A stretch of 64,000 nucleotides of DNA from Pirellulaceae bacterium (GTDB taxonomy: Bacteria > Planctomycetota > Planctomycetia > Pirellulales > Pirellulaceae). This document shows, one piece after another, positions 24,235 to 34,600 of the stretch. Position 1 is the stretch's first letter. The number at the start of each line of letters is the position of its first letter. A program made the translations under genes and the position numbers. The stretch lies in contig BPJU01000009.1 in assembly GCA_026004775.1 (NCBI GenBank), forward strand, positions 210,219 through 274,218, in the 5' to 3' direction. The notes under the pieces were generated by a model. The model had not been told where the DNA came from. It ran no database searches and saw nothing but the letters and a program-made list of their open reading frames with translations.

Positions 24235-25455
24235 TTAAATGCCGGCGGCGGCAGGCGTTGGCGGAACCGAATCCGCGATCCGCCATCGACGGCCGGCACG
24301 TCTGGCGGCCAGCCGATATATGTCAAGCAATTTTTGCCAGTAGACCTCTTCGCTGTACTGTTCGCGAGCCTTTTGCCAGCCGGCTTCGCCCCACCGGCGG
24401 CACAGATCGGGCCGATCCCAGAGCGTCTCGATCCATCGTGCTAGTTCGGCTACGTTCCCCGGTTCAAAAAGTGCCCCGGTTTCTTGATGGCGCACCAATT
24501 CCGGCAGCCCGCCGATGCGGGATGCCACGACGGGCAGTCCCTGCCCCATCGCCTCACCAATCACCAGCGGACACATTTCGTAAGTGAGACTGGGCAAGAC
24601 GACCATCCGAGACGCGCGGTACAGATCCCGCAATCGCTCGCTTGTGACCTGTCCCAGCAACTCCACGTTCTCCGGACACCGCCCCGCCAGATTTTCCCTC
24701 AGCGGCCCGTCCCCGGCGATAAAAAACGGGATGTGCCGGAGCCTCCGGGCCGCCTCTACCAGAAGGTCGAGTCCCTTTTCGGGGCTCAGCCGCCCGGCAA
24801 ACAGCACGAATTGCCCCTGCCCGGCATCCGCAGGCCTGTCGGCCACCGACACCATATTGGGCAAAACACACACCTGGGCCGGCGAAAATCCATGCACAAC
24901 AAGCCGCTCGCGAGCAAAAGACGTTAGCGCTATAATAACATGCACACGATCACAGAAAAACCGCGCTTTTCTTGCAAAAGCACTTCGAGCAGCGTACGCA
25001 ATACTTTCACATATATTGTCCCGACAATTGTATATGACACAGAAATATTCTTTTCCTCCCAAACACAAGTCACACAACTTACCGCGCCGCAAATGGTCGG
25101 CGCGGGGACAAGTAAGAGATTGGTTGTGGGCCGTGTATACCACTGGTAGCCCCAGACGGTGACAGGCAACCAGGACCGACGGGGAAAACAGCGGGAAAAC
25201 GTTATGCGCGTGAACGATATCAGGCTGGAATTCGGCAACAACTTTTTCTACTTCCCGAGCTGCGCGGATGTTGTAGAAGGCGCTGACGAACGCCTTGAAT
25301 CGTCCGGCTGGTCCACGCAGCGAACGACTTGACTTCATTAACACTCGGCACACCCCACCGTGACGCCGTACGAGCTCGGCTGTACGGTGCACCACATTTT
25401 CTTCGCCGTTAAACAAGGTGCGATACTGGTTGAAAATTTGCAATAGGCGGATCAT
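24235..25455 (-). CDS. Glycosyltransferase family 4 (GT1 domain)
   Basis: 406 aa with the GT-B fold: N-terminal half with NGEENVVHRTAELVRRHGG, central VLFAGRLSPEKGLDLLVEAA, and the donor site GEAMGQGLPVVASRIGGLPE. A Cys cluster lies in the N-terminal half (CPRADHLRRGKLCDLCLGGK...C...C), a feature of a GT4 subset that may hold a metal. It should add a sugar from a nucleotide donor to a growing exopolysaccharide unit in the cytoplasm. It lies between the deacetylase-GT2 fusion and the WecG-type gene, all on the minus strand. Confidence 0.93.
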   Translation of the reverse strand: MIRLLQIFNQYRTLFNGEENVVHRTAELVRRHGGVCRVLMKSSRSLRGPAGRFKAFVSAFYNIRAAREVEKVVAEFQPDIVHAHNVFPLFSPSVLVACHRLGLPVVYTAHNQSLTCPRADHLRRGKLCDLCLGGKEYFCVIYNCRDNICESIAYAARSAFARKARFFCDRVHVIIALTSFARERLVVHGFSPAQVCVLPNMVSVADRPADAGQGQFVLFAGRLSPEKGLDLLVEAARRLRHIPFFIAGDGPLRENLAGRCPENVELLGQVTSERLRDLYRASRMVVLPSLTYEMCPLVIGEAMGQGLPVVASRIGGLPELVRHQETGALFEPGNVAELARWIETLWDRPDLCRRWGEAGWQKAREQYSEEVYWQKLLDIYRLAARRAGRRWRIADSVPPTPAAAGI

Positions 25456-25559
25456 CGCCTTAATTCCACCATTCTATGATTTTTGTCGAAGTGGCATCCG
25501 TCGCGACCGACTCGCTCCGATCGGTAGTATCTACCATTCGCAGATCTGTCCCACCGCCG

Positions 25560-25591
25560 GGTCTGCCGGCGGCGCGCGCCGCCGGTAGACC
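25560..25591. repeat. GC-rich hairpin between glycosyltransferase genes
   Basis: Arms GGTCTGCCGGCGGC and GCCGCCGGTAGACC around GCGC form a 14-bp stem with one mismatch. It fills the 152-base gap between the fusion gene and the GT4 gene and may stabilise or attenuate the transcript. Confidence 0.6.
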
Positions 25592-25607
25592 GCAGCGGAA
25601 CGGCTCT

Positions 25608-27821
25608 TTATCGAGGATGGTTCGCCTGCAACGTTTGGCGCGGCGCGTCCGCGGCAAGTTCACAGGAATCGGGTGTCCCGGCGGCAGTGGTTCCGGCCGG
25701 CGCCAGGGCGCGGCCTCTGCGGAACTCGAGCGATTCGAAGAACTCCCGCTGGGCAAACAACGCCGGGAACAAAATCGCCAACGTCTGCCTCGCGTAGCCT
25801 TCAGCTCGCCACACGACACTCATGTGCCCAAGCGCATGACCTGGGCGCCCTCGTCGCTGATTCCACCATGCCAGAGGCAAGTGCCAAAGCCCCGCTTTCA
25901 TCAGGCGCAAGCACGCCAGCGCCGGCAGGGCAGTGGTTCCCCACCGAACGCGGTCCACCTGGCGGGCATAGCACGCACCACCCGAAAGCGCATCCCAGCG
26001 CACAAACGGGCGGGACAGGCGCTGCGGTGGAACGCGGTGGCGCATCACGGCCGCCGGTTGGTACCACAGAGCGTATCCGGCACGGCGAACTCTCTCGAAA
26101 AAGTCCACGTCCGACCCTCCCTCACGAAACGACTCGTCAAATCCCCCCAACTCTTCGAACAGCCGGCCGTACACCAATGCGTTGCCTGTGCCGGGCACAT
26201 GGTGATGTCGATAAAGTTGCGACTTGGGGTACAGTTGTGTTTCGCGCATCAAAGCCCGAAGATGGGGCCCGCACCAGGCGAGTTCGTCGTCACTGAGCAG
26301 CAGCAGAATCGGCCCTCCGACCACCGCCGCTCGCCTCCTGACAGCCGTTCGATAAAGCTCAAGCAGCCATGTGCGTTCTGCCAATTGGTCATCGTCACAA
26401 AAGGCGATCCATTGGCCGGCTGCCGCGCGCACACCGGCGTTGCGAGCCGGTGCATCACCCGGCGTCGCCTCGTACACATACCGCACTTTAGAAGCCGAAC
26501 AAGCGGCAATGCGGGCAATCGTTTCAGATGTTTCGTCGGTCGAGGCATTGTCGACAACAACCACTTCGAAATCGAAAAGCCCTGATGTCTCTTGAGCCAA
26601 TACCGATTGGACCGCTTCGGCCAGCCAGACACAGCGGTTAAATGTCGGAATCACCACACTGATCAGGGGACGCGTAGTCGTGTTTGGGAACGAACATGGC
26701 GACAAGCTCGGCCGCCTTCTACCGTCCGACTGATGAAAGGCGTCACCGCCGTTCCGTATAGCCAATTCATCGCCCGGTTCTGGCTGGTCGGATTTTGTTG
26801 AGGAATCCGTCGAACGTTGGATGGTTAGGACCAGCTTCGATGCAAACGAGCGATTGCACCGGCGGATTCGCCACTGGTGCAGCCGCCGAGGCAGCCAGCT
26901 ATAAGCGTCTCGCAATTTCGCGTCCAGCGTGGCCGGAGTGTCCCAGGAAAACACGTGTATTCGAGGCCAACCGAATGGGCTGGTCGATAGATCGACCAGG
27001 CCGGTTTCAGTGGTCAGTGCGCAACGTACGCCGCATTGCCGTGCAGCTTCCATCAGTTGGGAGTCGACAAAGCCCAGGTGGGGCGCACCGTACGGGAAGG
27101 CGAACGACGGATGGCCGATGCCCAGCCGGCTCTCCATCAGCCGCAAGCACCGCTCTAAATCGTGCTGGAACTCCTGCGGGCGCCCGCGAAAATCCTGGTG
27201 AGTGTGCGTGTGGGCTCCCCATTCGACCAGGGGGTCGGACAAGCCCTCTTCACACTGCCGCCATGTCATCGGGCGGTACGTCTCCGGCGGTGCCTTGCCG
27301 TAAAAACGCCGTCCCCAATGATCGAACGGAAACGGACCGCCTTGATCCAAGAACGCGGTGGCCAGGAAAATGGTGGCCGGTATGCCCAGTTCCCGCAGAA
27401 TCGGCACGGCTTCCGTCCAGACGTTCTGGAAACCGTCGTCGAACGTTACCACCACCACACGGCTCGGCACCGGCTCACCGGCCGCCTGCGCTTCAAGTAA
27501 CCTGCGGAGCGACCAGAATCGGTAGCCTCGAGCTACGAGTCCGGCCAATTGCCGCCGGAATTGTTCGGGAGGCACGTTGATCGATGGCGGTGGCAAGCCC
27601 GGCACGTTGGGAGCGATACGGTGGTACATCAGGATGCCGGGCTGGAAGACCGCACGACCGGCCCGAGCCAAAAGGACGGCTGCATGACTCAACAGCCAAA
27701 CAGCCCCTTCACGAAGCCGAGCCCGCAGGACGGTTTCGTGGCCAGCCCAGCGCAGCTCCAGAGCCGGTGCGACCTTCTCGGTAAAACTCGACAAAGCTCC
27801 CGTTTTCGAAAAATCCATCAT
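25608..27821 (-). CDS. Polysaccharide deacetylase - GT2 glycosyltransferase fusion
   Basis: 737 aa with two enzymes. Residues about 60-310 are a NodB-type deacetylase: ILMYHRIAP, VVVTFDDGFQNVW with the catalytic/metal DD pair, HTHTHQDF for the metal histidines, and FAFPYGAP. After a poorly conserved linker (about 330-385), residues 386 onward are a GT-A family 2 transferase: PLISVVIPTFNR, VVVDNASTDETSE, IAFCDDDQ and a GGFDESFREGGSDVDFFER acceptor motif. It could both add and trim acetylated sugars in exopolysaccharide assembly. No membrane helix is clear. It starts 13 bases after the BioF2-like gene. Confidence 0.88.
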   Translation of the reverse strand: MMDFSKTGALSSFTEKVAPALELRWAGHETVLRARLREGAVWLLSHAAVLLARAGRAVFQPGILMYHRIAPNVPGLPPPSINVPPEQFRRQLAGLVARGYRFWSLRRLLEAQAAGEPVPSRVVVVTFDDGFQNVWTEAVPILRELGIPATIFLATAFLDQGGPFPFDHWGRRFYGKAPPETYRPMTWRQCEEGLSDPLVEWGAHTHTHQDFRGRPQEFQHDLERCLRLMESRLGIGHPSFAFPYGAPHLGFVDSQLMEAARQCGVRCALTTETGLVDLSTSPFGWPRIHVFSWDTPATLDAKLRDAYSWLPRRLHQWRIRRCNRSFASKLVLTIQRSTDSSTKSDQPEPGDELAIRNGGDAFHQSDGRRRPSLSPCSFPNTTTRPLISVVIPTFNRCVWLAEAVQSVLAQETSGLFDFEVVVVDNASTDETSETIARIAACSASKVRYVYEATPGDAPARNAGVRAAAGQWIAFCDDDQLAERTWLLELYRTAVRRRAAVVGGPILLLLSDDELAWCGPHLRALMRETQLYPKSQLYRHHHVPGTGNALVYGRLFEELGGFDESFREGGSDVDFFERVRRAGYALWYQPAAVMRHRVPPQRLSRPFVRWDALSGGACYARQVDRVRWGTTALPALACLRLMKAGLWHLPLAWWNQRRGRPGHALGHMSVVWRAEGYARQTLAILFPALFAQREFFESLEFRRGRALAPAGTTAAGTPDSCELAADAPRQTLQANHPR

Positions 27822-27833
27822 GGCCAGGTTGCT

Positions 27834-29105
27834 TCAAGGTTGAGGTTCTACGGTTGCTGGATAGTTGCTCGGGTTGATATCCGGCCGCGCGTCCTGCGAT
27901 GCGGCCCCACGCAGCACTAACGGTTGGAGCGAACGGGGGACCATTTCGTTGTGCGGCAAGTTCTCACCCGATTCCGTGTTCCCTAGGGTCTGAGGAACAT
28001 CCGTCGACTTGGTGACAAGACATCGACGAAGAGCGCGAAGCTGTGCCCGCACATTTCGCGCAGCCCACACCGCCCGCCGCAGCGGCGCGGCCCAAGGTCT
28101 GGAACGCAGATGTTCCTTGACTTTTAACCACTGCCGGTAGCACGCCGCGCCGGTGACGGTCGGCAGCAACATGCCTTCCACGACCGGGATCGAGTCATTG
28201 CCAAGCTGTTGCTTGTAGCGTTCGGTTCCACAACCCAGCTCGATCCGCTCTATCCCCAAATCCGCCGACGAGCGGAGCAGTTCATAGTCGCAGACCAGCC
28301 CCGGACTAAAGGAAGCCAGTTCCGGGCAAAAGGCCCCGAACCAGAACGCTGCAACCGGCCCGTCTTGAATCATGACCATAACGGCGACCGGTCGGCTACC
28401 CACAAACAAACACGCCATGCGCCCTCGGAACGTGTCACGGCGATAATGGATAAGTGTTTCCAGCAGCGGCCCGTGCCATGGCTCGCCGATCGGATTGTAC
28501 ATGCCCTTGGAGCGGACCCAGTCGGCTTTCCAGGCGAGTGCCTGGCGGAGCAGACCCACGTCGGGCAGGTCAGGCTCGAAGCGTACCGTACCGAGCTCGC
28601 GCACGATCTTGCGCCGCTTCTGTTCTGCCCGCTTGATCACTTCGCTTCGCCGTGCGCGGATCTGCTGGTAGTAGGCGGCCCAGCCCTCGCGCAAGTCGAT
28701 GATGGGGTTACTCAGTCGGCCAGCGGCCCACCGGGCGAACGGCTCCTGGCAAGCCAGCCAGCGACGATAAGACCAGGCGCGCAGTCCGAGTCGCTGCAAC
28801 AACTCTCTTGGCCGCAGGCGGCAGTCGTTTCGGTAGACCCCCCCTTCCAGATCGGAGAAGGTGCCGGCAATCGGCTCAGCACGGCCGTTTTTGCTGCGCA
28901 AGAACGGCAGCAAAGCCGCCACACCGGCAGCATCCCGAAGCACGGCTATCTCAACAGCCGGGCGCACCGCGGCGACCATCCGCACGTATTCCAGGGCCAC
29001 GTGCGGACTGGCGTATTCGGGCCGGGCGGAACGTAGTTCCTGCCATGCTTGCGAAATCTCGGGGAACACCTCCAATCGGTCGGCTGCTATCGAGCTAATC
29101 TGCAC
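27834..29105 (-). CDS. BioF2-like GNAT (FemAB-type) acyltransferase
   Basis: 423 aa. The central part fits the BioF2-like/FemAB-related GNAT domain found in exopolysaccharide clusters: paired GNAT halves, RSEVIKRAEQKRRKIVRELG, then GRMACLFVGSRPVAVMVMIQ and IERIELGCGTERYKQQLGN. Such proteins probably acylate sugars or lipids. I start at the GTG at 29105, because AGGAGA stands seven bases ahead. The frame is open for 60 more codons, but that part is Arg/Ser-rich without similarity. First gene of the cluster; the C-terminal tail is low in complexity. Confidence 0.83.
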   Translation of the reverse strand: MQISSIAADRLEVFPEISQAWQELRSARPEYASPHVALEYVRMVAAVRPAVEIAVLRDAAGVAALLPFLRSKNGRAEPIAGTFSDLEGGVYRNDCRLRPRELLQRLGLRAWSYRRWLACQEPFARWAAGRLSNPIIDLREGWAAYYQQIRARRSEVIKRAEQKRRKIVRELGTVRFEPDLPDVGLLRQALAWKADWVRSKGMYNPIGEPWHGPLLETLIHYRRDTFRGRMACLFVGSRPVAVMVMIQDGPVAAFWFGAFCPELASFSPGLVCDYELLRSSADLGIERIELGCGTERYKQQLGNDSIPVVEGMLLPTVTGAACYRQWLKVKEHLRSRPWAAPLRRAVWAARNVRAQLRALRRCLVTKSTDVPQTLGNTESGENLPHNEMVPRSLQPLVLRGAASQDARPDINPSNYPATVEPQP

Positions 29106-29708
29106 GCCATGATCTCCTGCCAGTTCCAACCCAACCGCGTGACGAATTCCTACGCCGCTGAAACGCGATGGGCTTCTGCGGGCCGAGGACGCAACGGGCT
29201 GGTCGACCGCACAACGCGGCTCACTAAGAAAACTTAGGTCAAAAAGCCTTGGCAGCATACCAAGAAAGGTAACCGCTTTTGACACAAGACAAATGGATCC
29301 CCAAAAATCGTCTTGAAGCGGCAGCTAGGTTCTTGCCAATTTTCACGAACCGCAAACGTGGGCTTGCGACATACTTCGCTGGGCTTCGGTATAGGTTGCG
29401 TAGTCGCCAAAGGCCGAAAGATCAAACCCACTGTTACGGCCCGAATAATCTACCAACCGATTACGGCGTGGATGACCGGTACCTACGCCGTTGCCTAATG
29501 GGACAGCGCCATTTTGACAAACTGCGCCAGGCCTGCCCGGCGTAAGCCCTGAATTGGATAGTGAGCCATTTTACCTGTTGCCCCAAATGGCGGTGTCCAA
29601 CTAAAAGGAGTACACGGCGGGAGAGTCTGTCACCTTGGGCGCAGGCAATCATCGGCTCAAAGACGCCCCGGCGGCAGGCTTGCGCAGAGGTTTGGTTTCC
29701 GGGCCAGG
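29106..29708. promoter_or_regulatory. Upstream region of the exopolysaccharide cluster
   Basis: About 600 bases between the polysaccharide cluster and the convergent-side end of the beta-propeller gene. It should contain the cluster promoter. The open extension of the BioF2-like gene covers 29106-29285. Nothing further is recognised on either strand. Confidence 0.4.
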
Positions 29709-31208
29709 TTAAGGCCGTGGTGCGAACGGATCGCCGCCGGGAGCAGCCGGGCGAACGTCTGTGGCAGGCCCCATGGGAGGCATCGTCGAGCCGTCGGCTG
29801 CTTTCCCCATGTCAGCGCCGGCTTCGGGCTTCATCTCCTCCGGCCGCCACTTGCTCAGGTCGATGTGTACGTCCGGGTAAGCCGCCTCCAGAGGGCGCAA
29901 GCATTCGATGCGGCCGTGCGTGGTTGCCACGTATATACGGTTCGTCAAACCGTTGATCATGTGGACGGCCGGCAGCGGTTTGACCGTCTCATACAGACGG
30001 GTCCCACTGGCCAAATCGAGTACTACGAGTTGTCCCACCATACCGACTGCGTAGATTCGCTGCTTATGAACTGCCAGCACTTTACGGACACGTGGCGCGA
30101 TCCATTGCAGTTCGGGTTGCCGCTGCGGTGGATCGCCTGACAAGTGGTAAAGATTATTGTCGCCGGTGACAAGCAACACTGAATTGCCGTAGAGAAGAGG
30201 GGTTTGAATCAACAGTTGCCCGGTGGCATAGGTCCACCAGATGATCCCTGAACGCTCGTCGACACAATACAAGTATCCGTCGGCCGACGGAATGTAAAAC
30301 ACTCCGCTCCCGTCCACCGGGCGGTAGGCCGGTTGCGCGTCGATCGTGCGGCCCGTTTCGATCCGATAGTTCATGAAGCGTTGCTCGGCAAGAGCCACAT
30401 ACAGGTGTCCGGCATCGGTGGGCCACGCCACGCTCGAGAGTGTGATCACCGGAGAGGCTGTCGGATGCCCCAAGGACCGCAACAGGCTCATCGGTTGGCC
30501 GAAGTCTCGCGTCGAATAGATTTCCATCGTTCCGTCGTGAATCGGAACGAAGAGCAGCGAACGCGAAAGAGCCGGTCCCGCCCCGGGCACGCCTTCTGTC
30601 TTTTTGCGCCAAGTGATCTCGCCGGTTGCCCGATCCACCAGCACCCATTCGGTACCGTTCACCACCGCCACCCACTTTTCGGACACGGCCGGCGGGTATA
30701 CCGGGTGACCTGGCGGGCCGACCTGTGTCGACCATAGCCGCGCTCCCGTCTCGGCGTCGAAACATTCCAAAGTTGCCGACGGGGTCATGATCACCAAATA
30801 CGCGTCGGGAACCTCATAGGTAGCAACGGTCGGCGACTGCCCGCGCAACGTCAACCGCTCCACTTGCAGTTGCGCCTTTCGCTGGGCACCCTCCAAACCC
30901 AGCGGGTTGCCTTGAAAATCCAGATCGCGATCCGCATACGTATAGGTTCCACCGGCCGACCGGACCTCGACCACCGTCTTCTTGGTATAAGGGCTAACGT
31001 ACAGCGTCCAGCCGAACGTTCCTGGATAGTTGGCCGGCACGGTGGCCCGGCTGAACCACTGCCGAACAAGACCCGCGGCCGCCAGTTGTCGCTGGTCCAG
31101 TAGTTCCGAACTCAAATCCTGAGCTGTTGCCACCCCACCGGCCAGAATGACGCCTGCGGCCCAAAACCACGCACCTGGAAATCCCAGGTTTGTCGTGCGG
31201 TAGTTCAT
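29709..31208 (-). CDS. Secreted PQQ-like beta-propeller repeat protein
   Basis: 499 aa. Signal peptide at about residues 11-29 (ends VATAQ). Blades recur: CFDAETGARLWSTQVG, LVDRATGEITWRKK, YCVDERSGIIWWTY, VLDLASGTRLYETV. The last 50 residues are a Pro/Met/Gly-rich tail (KPEAGADMGKAADGSTMPP) rather than fold. It probably serves as a periplasmic binding platform. AAAGG lies ahead of the ATG. The next gene runs divergently from a 430-base intergenic region. Confidence 0.85.
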   Translation of the reverse strand: MNYRTTNLGFPGAWFWAAGVILAGGVATAQDLSSELLDQRQLAAAGLVRQWFSRATVPANYPGTFGWTLYVSPYTKKTVVEVRSAGGTYTYADRDLDFQGNPLGLEGAQRKAQLQVERLTLRGQSPTVATYEVPDAYLVIMTPSATLECFDAETGARLWSTQVGPPGHPVYPPAVSEKWVAVVNGTEWVLVDRATGEITWRKKTEGVPGAGPALSRSLLFVPIHDGTMEIYSTRDFGQPMSLLRSLGHPTASPVITLSSVAWPTDAGHLYVALAEQRFMNYRIETGRTIDAQPAYRPVDGSGVFYIPSADGYLYCVDERSGIIWWTYATGQLLIQTPLLYGNSVLLVTGDNNLYHLSGDPPQRQPELQWIAPRVRKVLAVHKQRIYAVGMVGQLVVLDLASGTRLYETVKPLPAVHMINGLTNRIYVATTHGRIECLRPLEAAYPDVHIDLSKWRPEEMKPEAGADMGKAADGSTMPPMGPATDVRPAAPGGDPFAPRP

Positions 31209-31639
31209 TACTGTGATACCTTTAGCGTACAGACTTCACGGGAGGTCACGGCTGCGCTCCAAACAGCAGCCGAAACGTCTATGGAAAACCGGACACGTCC
31301 AGCCGGGGGCAACCCGGGTTACGTCTTCCATGATAATTACGGCAGAGCCCGATTGCACGCGGACCGGCAAGATAGCTCGTGCCAGAATGTCGAAATGGCG
31401 TGCGTTGTTGGCCGCCGCAGCGGAGCGGCACGCGCTCGACGGCTGCGCGCGAATCGACCAGCCCTCGACTGCCTGATCCAAACAACGTACCATGATGCGC
31501 ATGGTAGTGGCACACGGCGGTGCACGGCGAATACTTCGTGGAACGGTCGGTGCCGGCACAGCGGCTCGCCCCCGAACGTCCCGTTGGTGGGCAGAACTGT
31601 CCGTGTGGTTGTACTGCTTGTTGCAAGACAGGGCCGGCG
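31209..31639. promoter_or_regulatory. Divergent region upstream of the giant protein gene
   Basis: 431 bases with presumed promoters for the beta-propeller gene (minus) and the 1321-aa gene (plus). The plus frame is open from 31520, but the Cys-rich translation there looks non-coding. No operator or structured RNA was recognised. Confidence 0.4.
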
Positions 31640-34600
31640 ATGACGCTCAACCAGACCAGTTGGGACATGGAAACCGCTTTGGATCGGGTACTGGGATACC
31701 TGAACTTCTCGTCGGGCTCTCCAGATCCAGCGTTTCTGGCGGCGCTGAATTGGTTGTACGGCGAGTGCCATCGGCAGGGTGGTGGGGGAGTCCTCGAGCG
31801 GTTGCGGGAGTTACTTCTCGAGGGAATCCGGCAACGCCAGGGGAGCAGCCGGGCGTTTGACGACGTACGTCAAGCCGAAGCGGTGGTGCGGATCGCGTTT
31901 GATCGGGGGCTGGCGGCCTATCGCGACTTCCACAGCCTGCTATTGGGCGGGCATTCCGAAGAGGAGCTATTTCAGCCGTTTTTGTTGGGACGATTCTTGG
32001 AATGTTTGCTGGCCGTGGGCGGACCGTGGGATGCCCCTGACGAGGTGGTGAGTCGCGCCTTGGACCGGTTCAACGATTATGTGGGGCTTCGCCCGGTGGC
32101 GGTGTTGGAGAACCAACCGTGCGAGCCATACCGGCATGAATGGTTTCGCCCCATCCCGTTGTACATCCAGGGGGCCGGGGTGGCGTGCGGGCCCTATCAG
32201 CGGCTGGTCGAGTACGCCCTGGAAATGTTGGCCGACGCCCCTTCGCGGTTTACTCGCTTTGCTCAGTTTGATCTTGAGCAGCTCGAAGAGTTGGCGGTGG
32301 ATCCTCGGCCTTTCGATTTCGACCATCCGGCCTCGAAAGCCCCAAATTACTATTTCGGCATGTGGGACCCGAACCGCATTGACTTGCAGGGGCGATACCG
32401 GCGGTTTGTACTGCACGAGATGACGTTGGGGGCTTTGCGGGAGCGGGTTGAGCAAGGAGCGGCAGCCGAGCGCGACGAGCTTGAGCGGGAAGCGGGGGTC
32501 GTTCTGGCCGGGACGATTTTAATGGCCTCGGCTACCCGAGGCAGTCGTCCGGGTGGCCAGATGTCTACGGTGGTACTAGCTCATTTGCTGGCAGAGATCG
32601 CGAATTTCCGCGACGAGTTCTACGAGTGGGCGATCACCCGCATGGCACCGGCGCATCGAGCGCGGCTGCAAAGGGAAGCCCGCCGGTTACATCAGCCTTT
32701 CGGGGGCGCTCGGCAGCATCTGAACCGGGCGATTGCCGACCGGCGAGCCCGCCAGTATACGCGGCTTCAGTTGGCCCGAATTTTTTTACGCCTCGGCTTG
32801 CACGATGCAGCCAACCAGCAGGCTGAGCGTGCCGGAACCGCCTCGGCACGTCTCATCTGCCGCCTGGAGTGTGGCATCCAGCAGGTGGAGAAGCTGGTGC
32901 GTGCCGGGCAGTTGGCCGAAGCGTTGGAACGGCTCGAGCAGCTCGACCAGGTACTGCGGCAGGGCATCGAGTGTGGGGCGCTGGCGGATCCGTGGTACAT
33001 CTTGGGATTTGCGGCGCAATACCCGCTTTTTTCAGCCCAGGAAAGCATCCACGATCACCGCTTGGACGACCTGGTGCGGCTGATCGATCAACTTTTCACC
33101 CAGGCGGCTCGACTATGGAGTTCGGCGGCGGCCGGCGAGCAGCCGTCGATCGTACAGCGCGTGCGCCGCTGGTTTGCGGACCTGGTGGATTGGTGGCGGC
33201 AATTCGCCGCCCACGAAAGCCCCCATGTGGAAGCTCCCGATCCGGACGCCGTCTTCCAGTCGGCGGAGCGCGTGGCGGAGGCGTTGGCGCATTGGCAGCA
33301 AGCCGGGGCGGCAGCCGGTGACGTAGCCTTCTGGGCGGAACACGTCGAGCTGTTTCCATCGGCCGAAGCGTACGCCCACGTCGTTTCCGCACTGCTGGAA
33401 CGAGCCGATTATGTGGCCGCCATGGCCCTGTTGATCCATTGGCTGTCACGCCACCGGGAAATCGGACTGGCTCACGGCCAACACTCGTTTCCTGCTTGGA
33501 CGGTGCGATGGTTACTGGGGGTCGCTGACCATCCTTGGTCCGACGATCCGGTACAAAGCGCTCAACTTCGATGGCGCCATGCCCGGCGGTTTATGGAGTT
33601 GCTGGAAGTCAACGCGGAGGAGTTGTGGCAAGTTCCGCGATGGGACGAGGCCGTCGCGGCCACGCCGGTGGCGGAGAGTCTGGGCGAGGAGCCCTCCGAG
33701 TGGGATGAAGAAGAAGAGGAGGGAGAGTCGGAGATCTACCGAGCCGCGTATGAAGGGATGATCTATCGCGATCAGACCGATGATGGCGTCGATGGTTCTT
33801 TGGCCGATGCACCGATGGCGAAAGCTTCGGCACCGGAAGACGCCGCACACAGCTCGATGCGGCTTCAGCTCGGTTTTCTGCATCACGTGGCCCGACTCTG
33901 GAAAATCCTGGCCATGCATCCCGGGTTTCAGTTCCATGAGGAGAAGTCGGTCAAGCGCGATTTTTGGTTGCGGTGGTGGGAACAGGCCGAGCAGTTCCGT
34001 TCCGGGCTGTATCGACTGGCTGCGCAGGTGGCGGGCAGCCCCTTGCCGATGCCCGGATTGTCGGCGGATGCTCATATCGAATACGACCAGAAGCGCAGTG
34101 CTCGCGACGCTCTGATCGAAACGGTGGTCGACGCGGCGGTGGCGATGGGCGAGGCTGTTCTTTGGCTGCGGGCGGCGTTGGGGGCCGAGGCGGCCGAGCC
34201 GGCTCAGCGGGATGCCTGGTACGCCGACGAGGAGCTATCGCGGGCCGCCCGCGTGCTGTCGGCCCTGAAAGACGGGCAGTGGCACGCGGCCGAGCGGGCG
34301 TTTGAACGGTTGCTGGCCGGATTGCGTTTTCGGCCGTTGCTCTATTTGCCGATCGCCCGCGGGGGCGACCCGCGCCTGGTGATCGCCGCCCGGACTCGCC
34401 GCCGCATCGTCGAAACGTTGCTGGTCTGTCTGCCACGCAGCGGACTGATCGGCCAAAGTTGCCAACTCCTGGAATTGGCACGCCACATGGACCGAGTCAA
34501 CACGGCCGGTCAAGGCGCCGTGACCGAGTTCGACGAACTCTACGAACTGGGATTCCGGCAAATCGTCAGTACGATTCTTCAAGGATTTGCCGATCCGCAA

